A DNA stretch of 11,142 nucleotides from Baffinella frigidus. Lineage: Eukaryota; Cryptophyceae; Cryptomonadales; Baffinellaceae. The translations under genes were made by a program, and so were the position numbers. Location: assembly GCA_026770585.1 (NCBI GenBank), contig MU646364.1, positions 895,547 through 906,688 of the forward strand, written 5' to 3'. The stretch's first letter is position 1. Each line of letters begins with the position of its first letter. Of the stretch, positions 9,701-11,142 are shown one piece after another. Below the pieces are notes generated by a model that was not told the DNA's origin, made no database searches, and saw nothing but the letters and a program-made list of their open reading frames with translations.

Positions 9701-11105
9701 GGTGGCGAGCGTGATTTCGGTGGCGCGCGTGACGCCCAGCGGGAGCGCCTCGCCGGGGAGCTCCGCAGATACGTTGCCTGCCACCTGCGCGGAGAGGTCC
9801 ATGCCCGCGGTGCTGATCAGGTCCGTCTCCATGAGCTGGCGCATGATGCTGGTGGTGATGCACTCGTTCTCGGCGATGCGGCTGGCGCGGATGCACGGGC
9901 GGACCGGTGCCACGGTGCACGCCGGGTTGCGCAGCTGGAACGTCAACGTGTAGAGCGTGCCCGGCACCATGGTGCGGTGCGCATACAGCACCACGCGCCC
10001 CATGTCGCCGTCGAAGTAACCCTGGTTCCCGGTGCTCAAGGGGTTGGCCTCCGACGGGAAGCCGCGGAACAGCGCGGCCCCGTCCGTGCACGGGTACCCG
10101 AAGCCGTTGACCGTGTCGGGCGTGCACAAGAGCGACGTGGCGTTGTCCAGCATCAGCGCGCCCATCGCCGCCAGAGGCTCCACCGTGTGCGACTCGGTGG
10201 TCGAGAACCCAGACCTGGGTGTGGAGTAAGGGTTCAGGGTTTTGGGTTTTGGGTTTCGGGTTTCGGGTTTTGGGTTTTGGGTTCAGGGCTCTGTGTGCAA
10301 TGCGTAGGGTGCACCTTTTAGGGTTCAGGTTTTTGGGTGTGGGGTTTGGGGTTTAGGCTTTTGGCTTTAGGGTTTACATGGTGATGGCCGCCGGCGAGTT
10401 GAGGACGATGTTGGTGGCGAGCGAGACCGTGAAGGTGTTGAGCTGGCCGGGGAAGGGGTTGCTCTGGCGGATGCTGCGGATGATGAACTCAGGGCCGTAG
10501 GTCGCGAGCGCCCGCGCGTCGCCCGCCTGGAAGTAGGGCAGCGAAGGCAGGTTGGTGATGCTCACGGCTTCGTGCGTCCCCAGGAAGCGGTAGTCGTTGA
10601 TGTTGCCCTTCACGTCCCCGTTGAACATCACGTGGAACCCGATGTCCGGCGCGTCCTGGAAGAGGCCAGAGGGGTTAGGGTGTCAGGTTTCAGGTTTGGG
10701 GTTTGGAGTTTGGAGTTCAGGGTTGTGAGGTTGAGGGTGCGGGATTCAGGGATCACGGGGTTTCGGGTTTCGGGTGAGCGGGGGGTGCACCTGGGCGACG
10801 ACAGGGTTGCGGAGCTGGAATTCGAAGCGCACAGCCGTGTTGGACAGGATGGTGGGCGCGCCCCACTCGTCGGTCGCGGCGCGCAGGCGCAGCTCCTCGT
10901 CCGCCGCGTGCCAGTCGCCCATCGACGCCGAGTAGAGAGCGTTGGAGAGAGACCCGCTTTCGAGGCCCAGGAGGGGCACGTCGGCCGGCATGCAGGCGCC
11001 CTCCATCTTGCTCATCACGATCACGGGCTGGCAGCGCGGCAGCAGGTCCATGTTCATCATGAGGGTCACGAACACGGTGTTCTCGGCGGCCGGCCAGGGC
11101 GTTGA
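64..11105 (-). CDS. Giant tandem-repeat protein, 17 exons, partial at both ends
   Basis: One minus-strand gene of 17 exons: 11105-10791, 10655-10378, 10214-9692, 9529-9037, 8865-8214, 8111-7661, 7222-6887, 6760-6710, 6562-6098, 5923-5144, 4951-3872, 3674-3183, 3067-2308, 2156-1425, 1324-1118, 797-742, 648-64. They total 8,256 nt (2,752 codons) in one frame with no stop. Splice phases match at all 16 internal junctions, and split codons restore residues expected from the repeat alignment. Sixteen anchors of the type IGQSTPYPG..NT[IL]TV start at 11105, 10463, 9529, 8815, 8290, 7222, 6370, 5719, 5272, 4687, 4153, 3428, 2857, 2365, 1659 and 492. Each unit is about 174 residues, with alternating hydrophobic strands suggestive of beta-sandwich domains (inference). 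Many N-x-S/T sequons and cysteines, and no obvious membrane segment, suggest a secreted or surface protein. The family is not recognised. Start and stop lie outside the window. Confidence 0.88.
649..741 (-). repeat. Intron (93 nt) with 8 exact TTGAGGG heptamers
   Basis: The shortest complete intron. Eight perfect TTGAGGG copies occupy 664-719, followed by the degenerate ACAGGGTTTAAGGTTGAG next to the donor. The acceptor is CCGGCCAG. The length is a multiple of three and the exon frame stays open through it (LNPQPSTLNPQ-like), because the G variant turns the TAA of CCCTAAA into TCAA. Confidence 0.85.
742..797 (-). CDS. Exon 16: 56 nt small exon, end of unit 15
   Basis: Two bases plus 18 codons reading SSCCVPGTNDRRIVLKFK after a split Gly. 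The acceptor is the tandem GAAGCAG; the upstream AG would add one codon. The donor is AAG|GTCCTC. Joined to exon 17 it gives RRIVLKFK-VYNPATP, matching the F-x-[LV]-x-N-P closing motif of the other units. That match across the junction and correct phases on both sides support an exon this short. Confidence 0.78.
798..1117 (-). repeat. Intron (320 nt): heptamer variants split by a MITE-like insert
   Basis: Two blocks of heptamer variants (TTCAGGG, TTTGGGG, TTTTAGGG at 801-860; TTGAGGG and TTTAG at 1038-1110) flank a non-repetitive 168 bp element at 866-1033. Without that element the intron would be 152 nt, like its neighbours. The acceptor is GAAGCAG and the donor GCG|GTACACC. Confidence 0.82.
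866..1033. mobile_element. MITE-like element with 23 bp terminal inverted repeats
   Basis: Left end 866-888 begins GAGGCTACCTAT and ends GAACAGAAT. The right end 1011-1033 is its reverse complement with 2 mismatches in 23 (GC versus AA at the centre). The interior is visibly AT-richer than the rest of the window and contains no heptamer. It holds a short hairpin, GCGACT (947-952) with AGTCGC (960-965). No coding capacity is evident. A target-site duplication was not visible: flanks are CCACAG on the left and GTGCGG on the right. It could be a non-autonomous DNA transposon or an introner-type element; the superfamily cannot be named. Confidence 0.7.
1118..1324 (-). CDS. Exon 15: middle of unit 15
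   Basis: 207 nt with split codons at both ends. T from exon 14 plus GC gives Cys, so the junction reads NFTNC-TRCEGGMMVPHVNG. The middle reads SKSLALFQVKSMANNGNVNA and PGLFTDLQDTAEKGTF, and the exon ends EFKYAVRLAEG plus G at donor GCG|GTACACC. This stretch is poorly matched to other units apart from its general beta-strand character, and belongs to the longest unit (218 residues between anchors). Confidence 0.82.
1325..1424 (-). repeat. Intron (100 nt) of degenerate telomere-like heptamers
   Basis: Mixed variants: TTGAGGG, TTTACGG, TCAGGG, TTTGGGG, TTTAGGG, TGTAGAG, TTTAGG, TTTTAGGG and TGTAGGG. The donor GTAAACCC is itself a heptamer unit with a preceding G. The acceptor is AAATGCAG. Confidence 0.85.
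1425..2156 (-). CDS. Exon 14: body of unit 14 and start of the long unit 15
   Basis: 732 nt with split codons at both ends. It opens DLHVGSIITIHNILGAVA, completing the strand of unit 14. DRTINFTVTNPVEPQVCAD and the lead CPMTVWPGAFLVKDIGQ follow, then the anchor SMAYPLAENTLSVTLATNV (1659). After VSEIVISRIHNAVVDD comes a cysteine- and asparagine-rich insert (RNCTERNGTLVEVNCTDG, SNFTN) not present in other units. The exon ends AAC plus T at donor GTAAACCC. Confidence 0.87.
2157..2307 (-). repeat. Intron (151 nt) with TTTAGGG array
   Basis: Ten in-register heptamers at 2168-2237, one of them TTCAGGG and the rest TTTAGGG, followed by looser variants up to 2297. The donor is G|GTACCGCG and the acceptor TCAACCCAG. 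Phase 1. Confidence 0.88.
2308..3067 (-). CDS. Exon 13: end of unit 12, unit 13, start of unit 14
   Basis: 253 codons plus one base. The start at 3067 (acceptor ATCAACCAG) is chosen because NYT-VIFEIENEGC then aligns without a gap to NYT-MKFGVKNPGC of exon 10. An alternative TAG acceptor 12 bases upstream would insert TINQ. Anchors: VSQSTPYPGCQNTITVEFK (2857) and IFQATPYPGHSNVLTVKVG (2365). YVVTFTVPNPFPVAKQ marks the NP segment, and APFTVHPALFLKKDIFQ is the lead. It ends GANT plus G; the split codon G+AC gives Asp. Confidence 0.86.
3068..3182 (-). repeat. Intron (115 nt) with TTTAGGG, TTTCGGG and TTCAGGG units
   Basis: TTTAGGG units run from 3086 to about 3120, followed by a degenerate stretch, then TTTCGGG and TTCAGGG units up to the donor ACG|GTGACCC. 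The acceptor ATCAACCAG is preferred over a TAG 12 bases upstream. Confidence 0.84.
3183..3674 (-). CDS. Exon 12: end of unit 11 and most of unit 12
   Basis: 164 codons, phase 0. It opens VKAGAFLSFKFTLKNPLCT, completing the strand interrupted by the previous intron. CIRARNLVVGCDD, the lead AAPLLIYEPRLMVNTVQH and the anchor STPWPLENNTITVRFMTNV (3428) follow, where His replaces the usual Gln. ITILGLVDTRTRPGPMAV and DTDAGVNYT close the exon at donor ACG|GTGACCC. Confidence 0.88.
3675..3871 (-). repeat. Intron (197 nt) with TTTAGGG and TTTGGGG arrays
   Basis: TTTAGGG units near 3695-3716, a GGGGTGGGG interruption at about 3720-3740, TTTGGGG units at about 3740-3762, then TTTAGGG units to about 3832. 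The donor is ACG|GTACCCC and the acceptor CTACACCAG. Confidence 0.87.
3872..4951 (-). CDS. Exon 11: end of unit 9, unit 10, most of unit 11
   Basis: 360 codons, the longest exon, phase 0. Two anchors are present: IGQATPWPGASNEITVTLQ (4687) and IGQSTPYPGDNNTLSVTIR (4153), 178 residues apart. Unit 10 is the cleanest full unit in the window: NITIAGLDGACLP, LAVFSFRLKNPVEAQPSP, EIFASGIPIAPVRMVKD, and the lead AEPLKVHAPAFIVRDIGQ. N-x-S/T sequons are frequent (NVSG, NVTF, NDTD, NSTT, NITV). It ends LTLFVVKT at donor ACG|GTACCCC. Confidence 0.9.
4952..5143 (-). repeat. Intron (192 nt) with mixed heptamers and a GCTTTTA motif
   Basis: TTTAGGG variants at 4968-5045 and TTTCGGG units at 5094-5110 flank a short direct repeat of TGCTTTTA(C/G) at about 5051-5080. 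The acceptor CCCTCGCAG and donor GCG|GTACACC frame it. Phase 0. Confidence 0.85.
5144..5923 (-). CDS. Exon 10: end of unit 7, unit 8, start of unit 9
   Basis: 260 codons, phase 0. It opens NNKCVTEPVVVEITASRFF, completing the NP region of unit 7. The lead HPLKVKAPSFIFPSVHQ enters the anchor EVPFPGTDNTIVVNIATNV (5719), followed by LITVRGLAAAIV and GTNYTMKFGVKNPGCCDN. A second anchor, STDLPCHENEITMELQ (5272), has Cys for Gly. The exon ends HDGPIA at donor GCG|GTACACC. Spacing between these two anchors is 149 residues, on the short side for this gene. Confidence 0.88.
5924..6097 (-). repeat. Intron (174 nt): heptamers, an inverted unit and a purine tract
   Basis: TTTAGGG and variants from 5930 to 6009, then a non-repeat piece, then a single heptamer in the opposite orientation (CTAAACCCT, 6043-6051), then an AAGGGGGAA-type purine tract next to the donor CTG|GTTTTTTCC. 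The acceptor is CCTAACCAG. AGGGTTTAG at 6001-6009 and CTAAACCCT at 6043-6051 form a perfect 9 bp inverted repeat. Confidence 0.84.
6098..6562 (-). CDS. Exon 9: end of unit 6 and most of unit 7
   Basis: 155 codons, phase 0. It opens AMDRDSVRVFSSAMRNSHG and carries a tyrosine/serine-rich insert (SDYDNSTYYDSGHT). The lead AEPLLVYEAHFVVAKIEQ runs into the anchor TTPYPNVNNTLQLKFATDV at 6370, then VTIRGLTSSQDV and DTFAGDILEFNFTLL. The donor is CTG|GTTTTTTCC. The acceptor is a tandem CAG site (GAAGCAG), so use of the upstream AG would add one Gln in frame. Confidence 0.86.
6563..6709 (-). repeat. Intron (147 nt) with 4 TTGAGGG then 10 TCGAGGG copies
   Basis: Fourteen perfectly in-register heptamers span 6587-6684: four TTGAGGG (6587-6614), then ten TCGAGGG (6615-6684). 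The intron runs from the GC donor of the micro-exon to the tandem CAG acceptor of exon 9. Confidence 0.85.
6710..6760 (-). CDS. Exon 8: 51 nt micro-exon with GC donor
   Basis: A non-repetitive island between two telomere-like arrays. Acceptor CTAAACCAG precedes 17 codons reading AACMDCAAGVCTTLTRQ, followed by donor CAG|GCGCGT. With flanking exons it gives ...CVRASRIE-AACMDCAAGVCTTLTRQ-AMDRDS..., which aligns with ...CIRASRIAENECITTSIMRQ-LMETD of exon 3. That match at both edges, plus phase 0 on both sides, is the support. The nearest GT donor, four bases on, would shift the frame. If the island is not an exon, exons 7 and 9 still join in phase 0, so transcript evidence would decide. Confidence 0.68.
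6761..6886 (-). repeat. Intron (126 nt) that is almost entirely TTTAGGG array
   Basis: Sixteen in-register heptamers occupy 6765-6876: thirteen TTTAGGG, two TTCAGGG (6779, 6821) and a terminal TTTGGGG. Only about 14 bases of the intron, at the splice sites, are not heptamer. The acceptor CTAAACCAG is directly continuous with the array. Confidence 0.9.
6887..7222 (-). CDS. Exon 7: repeat unit 6
   Basis: 112 codons, phase 0. It starts exactly at the anchor STPYPGMENTITVTLMTNI after acceptor CAAAAACAG, which joins to DISQ of exon 6 and rebuilds the full consensus. It continues with LITVSNLAGAVGN, LTLRVGTEIDPGTVVVF, FTVKNPDCAQMSPP and ends CVRASRIE at donor GAG|GTCCCG. The following heptamer-filled intron gave no further support in this frame. 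Confidence 0.87.
7223..7660 (-). other. Long atypical intron (438 nt), purine-tract and GTCAGT repeats
   Basis: The longest intron. It has no telomere-like heptamer. On the plus strand 7240-7370 holds GTCAGT-containing sequence, and 7380-7590 holds GGGAGG, GGGCGG and GGGAGGGC tracts. The donor CAG|GTGCGAC and acceptor CAAAAACAG lie exactly at the conserved Q|STPYP boundary. Its length is 3 x 146 and it has no stop in the exon frame; retention would add a proline- and leucine-rich stretch unlike the rest of the protein. Confidence 0.8.
7661..8111 (-). CDS. Exon 6: body of unit 5
   Basis: One base plus 150 codons. It opens TIVVSNLQGACSV after acceptor GAAACCAG and contains YEIAFEIRNPVMAQNSPG, ESQGIPIAPVPVPKD and the lead GDGTPLKVFSPMFLQKDISQ. 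It ends exactly at the Q before an anchor, donor CAG|GTGCGAC. The reading frame happens to continue open through the whole 438 nt intron that follows. A prediction that fuses exons 6 and 7 would therefore be stop-free, but it would break the conserved Q-S-T-P-Y-P junction. Confidence 0.85.
8112..8213 (-). repeat. Intron (102 nt) with TTTCGGG, TTTAGGG and TTCAGGG units
   Basis: TTTCGGG units next to the acceptor (8116-8130), then mixed TTTAGGA, TTCAGGG, TTTAGG and TTTATG units. The donor is CAC|GTACACC and the acceptor GAAACCAG, both close to the C-strand heptamer. Phase 2. Confidence 0.86.
8214..8865 (-). CDS. Exon 5: repeat unit 4 and start of unit 5
   Basis: 652 nt with split codons at both ends. 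It holds two anchors with no intron between them: VEQKNFFPCSENELEV (from 8815) and IGQTLPWPGAANILTI (from 8290). Unit 4 shows ATISGLTGTM, FRFTVKNQ and a lead MAPHFNTAQMQIGQ. The end NEC plus AC meets donor GTACACC, and the next exon supplies G to make Thr (ECTIVVSNL). The first anchor again has Cys in place of Gly. Confidence 0.88.
8866..9036 (-). repeat. Intron (171 nt) with TTTAGGG array
   Basis: Degenerate heptamers at 8877-8955, including TTTCGGG units, then a clean run of TTTAGGG copies at about 8960-9000. The donor is CCG|GTACCCT and the acceptor ATGCACCAG. Phase 1. Confidence 0.86.
9037..9529 (-). CDS. Exon 4: repeat unit 3
   Basis: 164 codons plus one base. Acceptor CGACGCAG is followed directly by the anchor ASAYPCDTNRLTVQF, which has Cys where most units have Gly. 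Next come VTVSGLKGKVGS, the segment LVIKVISDTVAGSAYTISFD ending LVNPSSAQD, a GMCFP motif and GDAPAFAGAREDLAGGA. The donor is GCCG|GTACCC. The split codon G+GC gives Gly and joins smoothly to ALMVVAPVLHISYVEQ, the lead into unit 4. Confidence 0.87.
9530..9691 (-). repeat. Intron (162 nt) with GTCAGTCAC / GTGAGTCAC repeats
   Basis: No telomere-like heptamer. About ten imperfect units of GTCAGTCAC, GTGAGTCAC, GTCGGTCAC and GTGAGCCAC, each 9 to 12 bp apart, fill 9549-9660 on the plus strand. The donor CAG|GTCGCCC and acceptor CGACGCAG sit at the Q|anchor boundary before unit 3. Phase 0. Confidence 0.85.
9692..10214 (-). CDS. Exon 3: body of unit 2
   Basis: One base plus 174 codons. It opens with the SGFSTTESHTVEPL strand, carries a cysteine-containing insert (LLCTPD...GYPCTDGAALF), then the closing motif YTLTFQLRNPACTVAP and CIRASRIAENECITTSIMRQ. 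It ends in ATEITLATIAQ at donor CAG|GTCGCCC. The next exon starts at the anchor, so this is one of the junctions placed exactly at Q|anchor. The CIRASRI...RQLMETD stretch is the template that supports the 51 nt micro-exon at 6710-6760. Confidence 0.88.
10215..10377 (-). repeat. Intron (163 nt) with TTTTGGG / TTTCGGG units
   Basis: TTTTGGG and TTTCGGG units at 10236-10290, a non-repeat stretch at about 10290-10318, then TTTAGGG, TTTTGGG and TTTGGGG variants to the donor AT|GTAAACCC. The acceptor is CACACCCAG. Phase 2. Confidence 0.85.
10378..10655 (-). CDS. Exon 2: end of unit 1 and start of unit 2
   Basis: 92 codons plus two bases. Acceptor CTCTTCCAG is the most pyrimidine-rich in the gene. 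The exon opens with DAPDIGFHVMFNGDVKGN, the part after the NP segment of unit 1. It then runs through the lead GPEFIIRSIRQ into the second anchor SNPFPGQLNTFTVSLATNI, and ends at AAIT plus AT. The donor is AT|GTAAACCC. The split codon AT+G restores Met, giving ITMSGF, the expected I-T-x-S-G strand. Confidence 0.87.
10656..10790 (-). repeat. Intron (135 nt) with degenerate heptamers
   Basis: Looser units: GTTAGGG, TTTCAGG, TTTGGGG, TTTGGAG, TTCAGGG, TTGAGGG, then two TTTCGGG next to the donor. It is the least regular of the heptamer introns. Acceptor CTCTTCCAG; donor CAG|GTGCACC. Confidence 0.83.
10791..11105 (-). CDS. Exon 1 in window: repeat unit 1, anchor to NP segment
   Basis: 105 codons, phase 0 at both ends. 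It begins right at an anchor (STPWPAAENTVFVTL) after acceptor CGAAACAG, so the Q of the usual IxQ lead must end the previous exon, outside the window. The unit continues through the strand VIVMSKMEGACMP to the end motif FEFQLRNPVVAQ. The donor is CAG|GTGCACC. The frame is free of stops, and nearly every codon ends in G or C. Confidence 0.88.
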
Positions 11106-11142
11106 CTGTTTCGGGTTTGGGGGTTAGGCGAGAAGTGCGTGC
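11106..11142 (-). repeat. Partial intron upstream of exon 1
   Basis: Ends in acceptor CGAAACAG, with TTTCGGG and TTTGGGGG units next to it. Its donor lies beyond the right edge. It belongs to the group placed at the Q|anchor boundary, because exon 1 begins at STPWP. Confidence 0.78.

Noticed and set aside
1-11142. Bacterial operon or phage reading of the window
   Set aside because: No ribosome-binding sites, no compact gene packing, and the coding sequence is interrupted by 16 complete introns with consistent GT/GC-CAG borders.
1-11142. Dinoflagellate spliced-leader relics as evidence of lineage
   Set aside because: I looked for the CCGTAGCCATTTTGGCTCAAG-like motif by its core (GTAGCCATTTTGG) and did not see it. 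GTAGCCTC at the MITE-like end is only a short chance resemblance.

Overview
This window is a piece of a nuclear genome from a GC-rich eukaryote. It carries one very large, multi-exon protein-coding gene on the minus strand, open at both ends. Seventeen exons between 11105 and 64 join in a single frame with no stop: 8,256 coding bases, 2,752 residues. Sixteen of the 17 internal donor sites are GT, one is GC, and all 17 acceptors in the window are CAG. Neither the initiator, the stop, a promoter nor a poly(A) signal lies in the window. I saw no tRNA, rRNA, CRISPR or prokaryotic gene features. The many open frames on the plus strand are antisense shadows of G/C-ending codons.

The protein is a tandem array. 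An anchor motif of the form [IV]-x-Q-[SA]-T-P-[YFW]-P-G-x-x-N-[TE]-[ILV]-[TS]-V occurs 16 times, spaced 131 to 218 residues apart (mean about 174). Each unit then has a T/L-N-[VI]-P-L stretch, an I-[TV]-[IV]-S-G-L-type strand, a hydrophobic alternating region ending in F-x-[LV]-x-N-P, an A-S-G-I-P-I-A-P-like segment, and an acidic/hydrophobic lead (G-D-x-x-P-L-x-V-x-x-P-x-F) into the next anchor. Frequent N-x-S/T sequons, scattered cysteines and the absence of membrane segments suggest a secreted or surface-exposed repeat protein. I do not recognise the family and assign no function.

The introns are the striking part. They are mostly 93 to 197 nt, and nearly all are filled with a plant/alga/alveolate-type telomere-like heptamer (TTTAGGG on the plus strand, so CCCTAAA in the transcript) and its variants TTGAGGG, TCGAGGG, TTTCGGG, TTCAGGG and TTTGGGG. 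The orientation is almost always the same. Some introns hold one locally homogenised variant, for example ten TCGAGGG copies in a row. Splice donors and acceptors often look like one- or two-base edits of the heptamer. Three introns break the pattern: 7223-7660 (purine-tract rich, 438 nt, open in frame), 9530-9691 (GTCAGTCAC-type repeats) and the partial one at 1-63 (AGGG/GGAGGG tract). The intron at 798-1117 also carries a 168 bp MITE-like element with 23 bp terminal inverted repeats.

On the organism: TTTAGGG-type repeats, high GC and short introns fit an alga or related protist (green lineage, cryptophyte or alveolate). Core dinoflagellates and some haptophytes use GC donors far more often than seen here, so they fit less well. 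No lineage can be fixed from this window alone.
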